Below are positions 48,474 through 60,060 of a stretch of 64,000 nucleotides of DNA, one piece after another. The first letter of the stretch is position 1. Every line of letters begins with the position of its first letter. The stretch lies in the NCBI GenBank assembly GCA_032622095.1, contig CP136066.1:146473559-146537558 (forward strand). The letters run 5' to 3'. Origin of the DNA: Siphonodentalium dalli. Taxonomy: Eukaryota > Mollusca > Scaphopoda > Gadilida > Siphonodentaliidae. The translations under genes were made by a program, and so were the position numbers. The notes under the pieces are model-generated. The model did no database searches. It worked only from the letters and a program-made list of their open reading frames with translations, and was not told the DNA's origin.

Positions 48474-49351
48474 CTAGCAGGTTAGCCCGCCACTGGCGGC
48501 ATTCGTCTCATGGCTTTGTTTCAGAAACATGACATTTTTTTAATTTAACCAAATTTCAAGTCGATAGCTCCACCCGTTTCCGAGATATGGTCTGCGCATG
48601 CGCGAAGCTTGCGTCGCACGGGCTCGGCGACCCGATAAAATTCGTACCCGGGGCAAGATACATTCACTTACCAAATTTCAAGTCGATAGCTCCACCGGTT
48701 TCCGAGATCTCGTCTGCGCATGCGCGAAGCTGGCGTCGCACGGACTCGGCGACCCGATAAAATTTGTATCCGGGGCAAGATACATTCACATAGCAAATTT
48801 CAAGTCGATAGCTCCACCCGTTTGCGAGATAACGCATTCTTTGTTTTTCAATGAGTTAATTCATGGTACCCGTCCTCCCCGTCCTAAACTTCAGAGCGGA
48901 CAGTCAATTAATCCCGTCGTGAAATCCCTCTGCATAATATTTCGAGCTCTTAGATCAATTCTGCCTTTTTAGTTGCATTTCGTCCGCATCCGTATTTCGG
49001 ACGCATGGGGTCAGTCGTTTAGCCACGTCCATTGGAATCCGCATCGGACGCATGGGGTATCGTTTAGCCACGTCCATTGCAATAAAGAGCGTTAATTGTT
49101 AAAACCTCCGTATAAGGTATATATAAAGAGCGTTATTGCCTTAACCCCCCCCCCCCCCCGCCGTGCGTTTGCGATGATTTGGGAGTGGATAAAGGGTGCT
49201 CAGAGCTTCTCGAAAACACGACTACGGCGGTGTCGGTGGGATTTTACACTTACATACGAAATTTGATCTCAATCTGTACACGCGTTTTGGATTCTATGAA
49301 GTACACACACACACACATATACATACGAAGTCTCAAAATATATAGTATAGA
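48474..49351 (-). mobile_element. Non-autonomous Helitron, family C, array copy 7
   Basis: CTAG at 48474, TC at 49351. Two 122-bp units; AATAAAGAGCGTTAATTG and a C run near 49146. Confidence 0.85.
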
Positions 49352-50156
49352 CTAGCAGGTTAGCCCGCCACCGGCGGCTTGTCCGAAACATGACATTTTA
49401 TATATATTTTTAGCTCCACGCGTTTCAATAAGAAAAATTTGTACCCGGTAGCTCCACCAGTTTCCGAGATCTGGTCTGCGCATGAAAATTTGTACCCGGC
49501 GCAAGATACATTCACATGCCAAATTTCAAGTCGATAGCTCCACCCGTTTCCGAGATCTCGTCTGCGCATGCGCTGCACGTGCGTCGCACGGGCTCGGGGA
49601 CCCGATCAAATTTGTACCCGGCGCAAGATACATTCACATAGCAAATTTCAAGTCGATAGCTCCACCCGTTTCCGAGATCTCGTCTGCGCATGCGCTGCAC
49701 GGGCGTCGCACGGGCTCGGCGACCCGATACAATTTGTACCCGGCGCAAGATACATTCACATAGCAAATTTCAAGTCGATAGCTCCACCCGTTTCCGAGAT
49801 CTCGTCTGCGCATGCGCTGCACAGGCGTCGCACGGGCTCGCCAATACGACAACGACCACCGCCTGGTCAAACTACACACACGTACCAAGTTTCGTCCCGA
49901 TCGGTCGAGAATCGTAGGTTTGTATGAAGTACAACACACACACAAACATAAATATATAAGAGAGATATGTAAATTAGATAGATTGTATCAAAATATATAG
50001 GAGAGATATGTAAATGATCTACACACCATTACTGGTGTTTGTCAAAGTTTAGTGTGGTATATCAATACTCATTCACGATCATATCATTGAGGTCCGGAGG
50101 GTGTGGACTATCTCTCGAATACAAGGAGTTCTCAAAATATATAGAAGAAGAGAAGA
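49352..50156 (-). mobile_element. Non-autonomous Helitron, family C, array copy 8
   Basis: CTAG at 49352; 5' end at about 50156 is altered (CTTCTATATATTTTGAGAAC). Three intact 122-bp units with TGCGCATGCGC in a row. Confidence 0.82.
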
Positions 50157-51201
50157 CTAGCAGGTTAGCCCGCCGCTGGCGGCATTCGTCCCATGGCTTT
50201 GTTTCAGAAACATGACATTTTTGTAATTATTTTGTTTTTATTTATTTTTGTTTTTTATTTTTGAATATGAATTTAATGTTTTTTAAATTTAATATATTTT
50301 GTTTCTGAATTGTTTTTTTTATTGTTAATTTTTTTTTATTTTAAATTGTTTTAATTAAATTGTAAATTGTTTTAATTAATTTTTTTGTTTCTGGCGGAAA
50401 AAATTACCCGTAGAAATCCCCCCTTCCTAGGAACAACAGACAACGCATTCTTTGTTTCGTGAATTCTCTCTACGATAACATTGCATTCAATTTAAAACAA
50501 ACGCTTCCCGTCGGGAAATCTGTCTTCGGGTCGTTGTTGTTGGCATCACGGCTCCCCGAAAACTCTCACATTGCCGAAAACGTGTATTTAGTAATATCGT
50601 TGTTGTTGATATTTACGGCTTGGGGGCTATTTTCTTATTTAGCAAGTTTGAGCTCAATCGGTTACAGTCTATAAAGGACACACTCATATATATGACACTT
50701 CCCGTAGGTAGCAAGTTTGAGCTCAATCGGCATTCCCTGGAATTTCCCGTAGATTGGCAGATTCCAGTAGCTTTATAACGGTATATCTGGGGAGAAATCT
50801 GATGCTATATTCGTGATTATCTGGGATGATTTCGGTATATACCGAATACTGTAAAAACAAAGCGCGCCATCCGTGCTCGCAGTGAATAAATTTCGAGCGA
50901 TAACGTTTGCGTTCCCGTATAACTCTGCAGATGTGAATAACGTTGAATGGGAAACAGACGCTCTTTATAGAGATGCGTCAAAAACAAACGCTCATTAAAT
51001 AATCACTTGATTAACCCCCGCCGTGCCTGTGCGGTGATTTGAGATTGGAGAACGGGTGCTCTGAGCTTTTCTAAACCGCGACCACGGTCGTGTCGGTGGT
51101 ATTTGACACTTACATAGGAAGTTTGAGCTCAATCTGTACACGCGTTTTGGATTCTATGAAGTACACACACATATACGAAGTCTCAAAATATATAGTATAG
51201 A
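50157..51201 (-). mobile_element. Non-autonomous Helitron, family C, array copy 9
   Basis: CTAG at 50157, TC at 51201. 3' third is T-rich low-complexity DNA; the rest closely matches copy 3 (GATTATCTGGGATGATTTCG, AAACAAAGCGCGCCATCCGT). Confidence 0.85.
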
Positions 51202-52056
51202 CTAGCAGGTTAGCCCGCCACCGGCGGCGTTTGTTCGAAACATGACATTTTTTAAAATTATTTTGTTTTTATTTATATTTTTTTAATATATTTTAATATT
51301 AATTTAATGTTTTTTAAATTTAATTTATGTTTTTAATATTAATTTAATGTTTTTTAAATTTAATTTATGTTTTCTTGAATTTTTTAATATTTATTTAATT
51401 ATTAATTTAATTCTTTTTTATAATTTAATTGTTTTTTTTTATGAAAAATCCCCCCTTCCTAGGAACGACAGACAATGCATTCTTTGTTTTGCAATGAGTT
51501 AATTCATGGTACCCGTCCTAAACTTCCCCGTTATTTAACTCCCCGTGGCCATTTAGCAGCCCCTGACAGAGGTTGTCCACCCTTACGAGATGGTCAATAG
51601 AACTCGATGAAATCCCCCCCCCCCCTTCCTAGGAACGACAGACAACGCATTCTTTGTTTTCCTTTTTTTTAACACTGATTCCCGGAAACGACTCACATAA
51701 GCATTCACGCTTGATGTCGAATCCGGTATTGCATTGAAAACAAACGCGATAACATTGCATTGAATTGCCCGTCATACATATAAGTAGATAGCGAAAACGA
51801 CGCTCTTTATATAGACACTTCGGAAAACTGACGCTCTTTAACTATCAACGCGATTAACTCCGCCGTGCCTTTGCGGTGATTTTGAGAGTGGAGAACGCGT
51901 GCTCTGAGCTTCTCCAAAACAACGCGACGACGATTCCCGTGGGTTTTTACATTTAGATGGGAAGTTTGAACTCAATCGAGCGAACCGTTTTCGATTCTAT
52001 GAAGTACACATATATATATATATATATATACGAAGTCTCAAAATATATAGTATAGA
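51202..52056 (-). mobile_element. Non-autonomous Helitron, family C, array copy 10 (array 5' end)
   Basis: CTAG at 51202; 5' TC at 52056 flanked by A. Two ACGCTCTTTA motifs near 51800-51840 and AAGTTTGAACTCAATCGAGC. Confidence 0.82.
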
Positions 52057-52330
52057 TAGAAGATAGATTATGTCTACCTTTTTCAATAGCGAGTTTGTGA
52101 TCACAAATTAACACGGAGTTATGTAAAACTGATCCTATCTTTTAAAGATGTTGTGTTTATTAAGTAAGTCTCTAAGACATAATCATTTTAAAACAATTTA
52201 TATGTTCTGAGTTTATTTTTATGGCCATCTCGTTTAGAGTCATCAATTATAGATCTCTTGAATTCTTTCACACGTTCTTCCTGGAGCTTACATTTGAAAT
52301 TTCTAATGATACTATATGTTTGGTTATGTA
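52057..52330 (-). pseudogene. Non-LTR retrotransposon fragment, upstream half of the interrupted C-terminal region
   Basis: The minus strand reads KEFKRSIIDDSKRDG, KNKLRTYK, NDYVLETYL, DRISFT, then (one frameshift) DHKLAIEKGRHN, directly before the Helitron junction. In the family, KLR...TK.R.....L.IE.GR is followed within about a dozen residues by the RLC..C zinc knuckle, which here sits at 42842, 9.2 kb away. Internal stops show it is dead. Confidence 0.6.
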
Positions 52331-53111
52331 ATGGAACCTGTATATTTTTACATAATTTTCAAAATAGGCTGTATTTTCAATCCGATGCAAACATATATAC
52401 AAATGCTGTGAATTCCATCTGCTCTGCTTCTGTTAACAACAATGATAAAAAGCCTGTTAATTCATAAACTGCGTATGAACTTCGAAACTACGGACAAGGC
52501 TATATGTTGAACGACAATTTTACATAGATGCTTTGATAAAACCAAAGCGATTACTTTTAATAAAGAGTGCTTATAATGAACAGATCTATTATTATCCTGC
52601 CGATAAATACGGGGTATACATATGGGTACGTTATTATTGCCAAAAATATGGCATAGAATCAACACATGTATAATAACCATGCGTATAATTGTATCACAAA
52701 TCATTACTTTCATTTGTGATAGAGCAGGGTGGATTGCGCTCCATCTGTGATAATTATTTTACAAGCATAATTTCGATCACACTCGTCGTGGTAATCAAGC
52801 CGATATATAGAGACCTTTCGCAAAAATAACTATTACGATTACGGATAGAATATATTGTACTATAGTAAGGTGGACAACACCATACTTTACCAACGATGGC
52901 TAATTGGTGACACGGCATATGCCCCATTGTATTCAGTGACACATATATTTGATGGAAAAAGTAATATGTGTATCTTTCAGATCCCATGTTCGTATCCGTG
53001 TGTTATGCGCAACAAGGATAATGTTAGAGCGTCCCCAAGTAGGGTCGGTGGCACATCCTTGACACATCTGCTCATAATTAAACTGCGTGGGGTATATTTT
53101 GGTCTCACATA
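52331..53111. other. Unassigned DNA, possibly upstream retrotransposon sequence
   Basis: No frame is long or conserved enough to assign. The minus strand may continue the retrotransposon, but is too decayed to show it. Confidence 0.3.
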
Positions 53112-53279
53112 AGAAACCCCGAAATGCCCGTTATGTGGCGAAAATGTATGTGATGAATACCATTTTGTTATTTTGTGTACTGAACTCAACGATCTGCGAG
53201 AAACCTATATACCGAAGTATTACTGGGAAAACCCTAACAGAAATAAATTCTACAGACTGCTGTCACTTGCTTAACATAA
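53112..53279 (+). pseudogene. Second non-LTR retrotransposon C-terminal fragment
   Basis: The plus frame reads PKCPLCGENVCDEYHFVILC, then TELNDLRETYIPKYYW and NRNKFYRLLSLA before TAA. CPLCG...DEYHFVLxC is the same type of terminal zinc knuckle as at 42443, from a different element. Confidence 0.55.
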
Positions 53280-54350
53280 GTATATTGAAAAGAGTGAGCA
53301 TTTTCTTAAAATTAGCATTTATAAAGTTACCATGAAGCAAGTATTACATTATATTATATATAATGTAAATATTATATGAAACCATTTCAGAAAACATATT
53401 CCCAAATGTATTAGCATTATTTGTATTTATTATCAATATCATATAATATGATGAACTCATTTATTGATATATATGTATGTTGTGTATTGTTTGTATAATG
53501 TTGTGTAAATAAGTTGTATGGCATGTTGCAACTTAGATGTTGACTTTGCTAATAAACAATTCAACAATTAGAGTCGAATTTTGGTCGTATACTGCCAGGA
53601 TATTTTGGTCGTGTACTGCCAGGATATTTCCATATCCGTTATCGTGATTTTGCGAAAGGTTTATATTAGTTCTATATTCCGCAATATTCCGTGTCGTTCC
53701 CAGCCACGTTTGAGGATAAGAGACAAGAAAACCATAGTCATAAATGGTAACGCCATAAAGATCATATTATTAGGCAATTAAATAAGTTATAATATAAAAT
53801 ATGTTGGTTTCATGAATGCACCACCTCAGAATTCCGTTAAAACAACTACGGCAAAATATTATCACTGCAGGTTACTCATTCACCACATCAGAAAGCCTCT
53901 AAATGCGAACCAAAAATCTACTGATTGGATTCAATACACACCAGATACTTCGCAATACGACATTTAGTCTATATTTCAACTGAGACAAACTTAACAGCAA
54001 TGTTAGCTGTTATATTATGCATTGGGTTCCCAATAAAGATATATATGCTACGATGAGACATCCGCGAAGATACATCCGCGAATACAAACATGCACAAAAT
54101 CTAACCGGTAAGCAATATAACTACAGTAAGTTTTAACTTTTAAGTCATATTTCCTAAAATAACTCGCATCGTGTCAAACCCGAAATGTGTTGTTCTGCGA
54201 GCTATCCCTATAGCCCAATTGACACGACCAGATCAGCGTATAGCAGTAAACATCCATATAGGGCGTAATATAAGGGATAATCATCGACAAATAAATCACA
54301 GAAAATTTCCTCTTCTGAAAATCGTTATGCGACTATCAAAATATTGTATT
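53280..54350. other. Unassigned intergenic DNA
   Basis: AT-rich; nothing recognised. Confidence 0.4.
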
Positions 54351-54648
54351 ACCCCTTCCATGACTGGAGCTTCCTGAAATTTTGCGAAAACCTTGTGCAG
54401 TGGGTAAACCTATGGCGTAAGTTTACCCATTGCACAACGGGTCATGCAATCTCTTATATACATGAATGCGAATCTCCCATAGGGAGTCTCGCATATATAT
54501 TAGAGAATACATTGCCTAACAATCTTGAATGCCAGTGCATTCTCTTATATATGTGAGGCTCTCTATGCACGGGGACTCGCGTATATAAGAGACTGCACTG
54601 GCACTTGATGTTTAATACTGAACCAGCGCAGCTCCCGTCATGAACGGG
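54351..54648. mobile_element. CCCTT-type MITE
   Basis: Left end TTACCCCTTCCATGACTGGA mirrors the right end TCCCGTCATGAACGGGATAA. Inside: a hairpin with arms GTGCAGTGGGTAAAC and GTTTACCCATTGCAC (54397-54436) and inverted CAGTGCATTCTCTTATATAT modules as at 2419. Confidence 0.7.
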
Positions 54649-55339
54649 ATAATGGGTCCGATCGTATTATGTTCTGCAAAAAGAAAACGTACATGATTGA
54701 TTTATGGCGTCAAATCTGACAGGTCATCGTTAACCCCAAAAGTATAAAGAATAAGTCAAGTTATCTTCAAGTGACATTAAGTGTTCCGTATTTTATAGAG
54801 TCACATTCACTTACCGTGACTTTCACGGTGAATTCATTTTTGTGGAATTCGACTTTACGCAATCGAGCCAAGTGTGTTATAAATATAGCCGGAAAATCAA
54901 ATTATTCAGGAGACACACAAAATTATTTATCTCTGGAACTAGAATTGGTGTCTGCCATTAATTTTTGTATCAAATTCTAGTTTTGGCGATTCCCGCGGCT
55001 TCATTAGTCTCGGTCACTCAGGATAAGGAGGATACGCCATCCACCCGTTCTTCTTAAATAATCCAATGAGAATAATCCTATCAGGAACGGTTTCGAAAAT
55101 AAAAATTACAATATTTTAGAATATATTAACGAAAATTGTTCGCGGGGAACCAAGATACGACTTTAATTTTAGAAAACCAATTTCCCGGATAAACGTCGAG
55201 AAATGTCATTTATACTTGAAATATTGACAAGTTATCGGGGGAACTTATGTAATCGAGTCCGTAGATTCCGAAAATGCAATAAAAAGTTTCTCACCAAAAT
55301 GGCAGTTACGGCCATTTAGAAGCCGACCGACGATATAGC
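54649..55339. other. Unassigned intergenic DNA
   Basis: No gene or repeat recognised. Confidence 0.4.
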
Positions 55340-55492
55340 GATGGCAGTCTGGTTATAAATATAGCGATAACTGTCTGATTATAGATATAATTATAACTTT
55401 CTGGTTGGAAATATAACGATAATTGTCTGGTTATGAATATAACAATAACCGTCTGGTTATAAATATAACGATAACAGTCTGGTTATAGAAAC
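55340..55492. repeat. Minisatellite, unit about 29 bp
   Basis: Imperfect repeats of GATAACTGTCTGGTTATAAA followed by TATAAC. Confidence 0.8.
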
Positions 55493-55555
55493 AAAACTGG
55501 CACAAAAGTTCAGTCGAGTCGCTGAGAAGGGACACGTTGTTAGATTGGGTAGGGA

Positions 55556-55655
55556 TCTCTATTCCGAAGGTTCATTATTCCGAAGGTTCGCTATTCCGAA
55601 GGTTCATTATTCCGAAGGTTCATTATTCCGAAGGTTCGCTATTCCGAAGGTTTTC
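55556..55655. repeat. 17-bp minisatellite (plus)
   Basis: Six units of the type TATTCCGAAGGTTCGC / TTATTCCGAAGGTTCA. Confidence 0.9.
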
Positions 55656-56577
55656 TATTCTGGGCGTATTTAACCAGATATGAATCAGAATTTGTACCCA
55701 CACCACAAAAACCACACGAGGAATGAAAAATACTATTACGCTAGTATTCACATATAGTACATCTATACACCCACGTCCAATTCCCAAATTGTCCCAGATG
55801 TCATTTATCAATAGCAAGAAGACAGTATCAGTTTATCGTTTATTATGGAAAGTTGAAAACACGATGACTGAAATAAACTACATGTAAGAGCTATAGTTTT
55901 TTTCCGAACTGGCAATCTGTATTTGAAAGAAACATCAACATTAAAGGCCCACTTAATTTTCGAACCCCCAGATCACATATATAAAATATATGCCAGTATA
56001 TATACCATTCGAAATAGGAAGCTTTCTAACACTGTATTATCAGCTTATCCGGTGTAATAAACTGTAAACATGTTGTTTTTGTTGAGTTAACGACGTATTT
56101 TTGTGCTTAACGTTCATCTGGTTTTGTTACGCAAAGTGTATTATTTTCAATGGCGCGGGAATAACTCTATGTTTTAAAGATATTGTTATTCCCCTTCAAT
56201 TGAAAATACATTAGGTTTAATTCTGTTGCATTCTGGGAGCCATAATTGGGGGAATCTTTTTATGATTTAAGCTGTTTTCTATTTCTCTATGGGAATCTTC
56301 GGATACAGACGTTTCAAATGGTGATGAACTATAATGTTTCAATCATATTTTATGGCACAGATTGTTATAAAATAATAGTCTGTGACTCGAAAATTAAGTG
56401 GGCCTTAAAATTCAATACAAATTCACAATTGCAGTTAGGTTCATCTCATACCCGTCTATTCAACGACATTCTGCTACGCAATATTCATTAACATTGCTGC
56501 TGTGCCGTACCTCCTATATTCATTAAGAGTTATAGCCCCACTGTTTTAATCCGCCTTTAGCTGGCGTATTCTTGCCC
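55656..56577. other. Unassigned DNA between two opposite minisatellites
   Basis: No gene recognised. Contains short ORFs only. Confidence 0.4.
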
Positions 56578-56897
56578 CTAAAGCCGCTTTCACACATGTC
56601 CGTTTCTCCGATGCGTTTCCTTGCGTTTCTAATATTTTAACGCATCCGGAAAACGCATCGGTCAAAACAGTGATAATATCACTGGGTCTTTCACACATGT
56701 GCGTTTGCCGGATGCGTTTTTTTTTTTTCATGTCTCGGACTTGAAATGCTGCGTTTCGCCTGCGTTTCTAAAAAAGCATACACAAGCATGTGTGGCTAGC
56801 TTCATTATTTCGACCGATGCGTTTTCCGGATGCGTTAAAATATTAGAAACGCAAGGAAACGCATCCGAGAAACGGACATGTGTGAAAGCAGCTTAAG
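56578..56897. mobile_element. Long-TIR MITE, about 320 bp
   Basis: Arms of about 85 bp: GCTTTCACACATGTCCGTTT, CCTTGCGTTTCTAATATTTT and CGCATCCGGAAAACGCATCG on the left are mirrored at 56815-56897. No coding capacity. Confidence 0.85.
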
Positions 56898-57149
56898 ATT
56901 ATTGAGATATAACGTCATACGTGATGACATTAAATCGTATGGAAACATAGCAATTGTGTGGGCTGCCTCACGTGAATATGTTTTGTGAAATAACGGCATA
57001 CGTAATGCCATTTAATCTCAAGGAAACCCGCGAAAAAAAAGTCACGTTTATAGTTTCAATGTTTTAAGTTATTTCCTTCATAAAAAGAGTCTTCGTGATA
57101 AAGAACCCTCCCAATACTTTAGAATATAGAATTAACCTTTAAAATAAAA

Positions 57150-57268
57150 AAAATCTTCGGAATAGCGAACCTTCGGAATAGAGAACCTTCGGAATAGCGA
57201 ACCTTCGGAATAGTGAACCTTCGGAATAGTGAACCTTCGGAATAGCGAACCTTCGGAATAGAGACATG
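57150..57268. repeat. 17-bp minisatellite (inverse orientation of 55556-55655)
   Basis: Seven units of the type CTTCGGAATAGCGAAC, the reverse complement of the unit at 55556-55655. Confidence 0.9.
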
Positions 57269-57372
57269 TTCCCGTTATATTTTATGCTGCATATATGTAC
57301 TGTTGCTCTCTCAACTGATCTGGCGATGACAGACATTCACTTTAGGACATAACATTTGGCCAATTATATCTT

Positions 57373-57490
57373 CAAGATCGAGATTGAACGTTTCATATCG
57401 ATATTGAAACTTTAAGATCGATTTTGAACCTTTCATATCGATATTGATCCTTTAAGATTTATATTGAACCATTAAAATCGATATTGAATT
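57373..57490. repeat. Minisatellite, unit about 18-19 bp
   Basis: Variants of TTAAGATCGATATTGAAC and TTCATATCGATATTGAA alternate six times. Confidence 0.75.
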
Positions 57491-58494
57491 GTCGTGTTTC
57501 CTTTCTGTTAGCCGTATATATTAACGCTCTGGGTCGCTTGTTCGAACGAATCGCGCGACCGAATTAATTCGCCACAGTGACCTTGGAATGTGACACTTAT
57601 CGGGTCATATTAAGACTCAACATACTTAATCGATACATTATGTTAAAGTTAACACACGGTAATTGGAGTTTCACATTGATTCATCATATATACGGCTCTT
57701 GTGATCTGGGGTTTCTCAGTCGGATTTGCATAATATCATAATATATTTTTATGGCGTCCAGCTAACATGATTGTCCAGCTTCGATTCCCAAATAACATAA
57801 AAGTCTATAAAACAACTAGTACATACAAAAATATATTAATTTTTTTTCTTATTCTCATTATTAATAACTGCAATAGTGAGATTTCACATGTCAAAACCAT
57901 TGTTATGTTGCTGTTACAGTGGAATTATCGATATACGTAAAATTAGTCCAATGAGACACCAAAGTTTCATCATAACATTGACTGAAAGCATAAGAAAAAG
58001 TCAAAAACATTTTAAAAATATATTATATTATTTTGAGAAGGGTCACAGCTCGATTTTCGAGGAAATCACACCAAGTTTAGAACAATCGCTTCAAAAAACA
58101 TGTTTTTTTCCTAATATAAATTATCCTGTCATGTGTACATCGATAAATCTGACATTATGTTTTCAAGACTAAACACTTGATATTTCTGAGAGAAAACCTA
58201 GTTACAAATGCCAGTACACGTGAACAGTTCTTAATTTCACAAAATAGTGTTCAACTGATTCAGAGTAGGATGCTTCATCCCATATTCATGTCCACATGCA
58301 TGATATACTACAGTTTATAACTCATATTTTCATCAGGCTTTTAAGTAATTTAAACTTATCTCAGAAATAGAGAAATTGGTCCCTTTTGGCTTATGTGTAA
58401 CCTTGAACAATACATGTCTTAAACTATGGATAATTGTGCATGGGTATGCAGATCCCTGCACTATCTTCCTAACATCCAGTGACATCTCAGATAA
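57491..58494. other. Unassigned intergenic DNA
   Basis: No gene or repeat recognised; a 98-codon frame at 57876 has no domain. Confidence 0.4.
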
Positions 58495-58498
58495 TTAA

Positions 58499-59007
58499 AG
58501 GCACGGGCGGCGTTCGTTGCAGAAATATTCATATTTGTTCAAATCGCCATCAACAGAAGGAATATTAAAATATATATAGTTTTGTTCATATGCCAATCAT
58601 AATAAGCGCGTAAATAGTATGTTGTCGTCAAGACGTGCGATGGTGTACGTAAACAAGAACCTGCTCGTGTTATAGAAGTTTTGCTTCTGTTTACATATTT
58701 ACATAACACAGCGCAATTCTATTGGTCAATCACACACAAATTATATAAACGCTCTTTATTATTTCCATATCAGGAAAACAGTAACAAATAACGCTCTTTA
58801 TGTTTACCATATCCGGAACTAGGTTCTGTAACGTTTGTTTACATAACAAAGGAAACTCATTTGACAATAACATTACTGTTTATGCCATATTTCTGATTGG
58901 TATAAGAACAAGGTTTGTCTATATTTTACTATTCTTTCTGTTTTTGGCGGTTTTTGACGGAGCTGAATATTTTAACAACATGCCCACCGCCAACGCTACC
59001 CGTATCT
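58499..59007 (-). mobile_element. TTAA-flanked MITE, family T, copy 4
   Basis: TTAA at 58495-58498 and 59008-59011; ends AGGCACGGGCGGCGTTCGTT and, inverted, AGATACGGGTAGCGTTGGCG. Interior like copy 3. Confidence 0.88.
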
Positions 59008-59149
59008 TTAAATGTAATGTGCTAGTATTTTGCATACTATATATTCCAGTTCGGCGATCAGTTAAGTATTATCTAATTGAAGATATTAGATACCCGATCA
59101 AAAGACACAATAATGAGATTTTAAATGTTTTCTTTCTCTCAGAAGGAGA

Positions 59150-59300
59150 GAACTACGTAGAACTAGTTGAAAGTCAAATATTCTTCCTTTGAAGCATCAC
59201 AATTCCAAAACACAAAACAAAATAGAAGATTTTGATTTTGGAATTGTGATGCTTCAAAGGAATAATCTTTGACTTTCAACTAATTCCACGTAGTTAACTG
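59150..59300. repeat. Perfect-type hairpin, about 65-bp arms
   Basis: AGTTGAAAGTCAAATATTCT and TTTGAAGCATCACAATTCCA on the left are mirrored by TGGAATTGTGATGCTTCAAA and TTGACTTTCAACTAAT on the right, with an A-rich loop near 59215-59230. Confidence 0.85.
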
Positions 59301-59344
59301 AAGTGATGACGGGTTTTGAACTTGGTAAAATATATTATAATATT

Positions 59345-60060
59345 GGCTGCGGACACACGTATCACATGTGTTGTAGCGATGGCATAGTAGGTGTGACAAT
59401 TTATTATGGTATGGTGGAGTTTGTGACAATTGGTCCTCATAATTAATATGCCATAGCAAGCCATGTTGTCCGCTGAGTTTCCGCACAATGAGTCAACTGG
59501 ACCAATTAACCCATTGTGTTTCACCACGGTTGATCTCTACTCGTTTTGCTAAATAGTATTCGCAAAGATATATATATATATATATAATTGCACGATGGAT
59601 CGTCCAAAATTGTGTTTGACCGTGGCCTTGTGGCAATTCCTCATTGACTCACATATCATGCATGTGGTACGTTTTTAAAATGATATCAGTGCATGCATGT
59701 TTATCTACTTATATTAATTTCATTAGTAAGAACAATCATGGCTGTTGACAGAAATGGGTTATTCATTAAGTTATCTTGTGTGACTTGTGTGGACTTGTGT
59801 GTTGACATGCAAAATATAGCACTGCGTGTTGAGTAAAGATCAACAGCGACAAGACATTCAGGTAGATACATCATTGAGAGATCGACCGTCGCTGGTAGAG
59901 CTTTGTAGACTCATTGTGCGAATTTGCATGCAAAGGGCGACATGGCTTGCTATGGCATATTAATTGTGACGACCAATTGTCACCAAACTCCACCATAATA
60001 AATTGTCACACCTACTATGCCATCGCTACTGTGATACGTGGTACGTGTTTCCGCAGCCAT
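59345..60060. mobile_element. Long-TIR MITE, about 715 bp
   Basis: GGCTGCGGACACACGTATCA at the left mirrors GTACGTGTTTCCGCAGCC at the right. Inner arms share GCGATGGCATAGTAGGTGTG, ACAATTTATTATGGTATGGTG and GCCATAGCAAGCCATGTTGT over about 130 bp. The middle (59480-59930) has no ORF. Confidence 0.82.
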
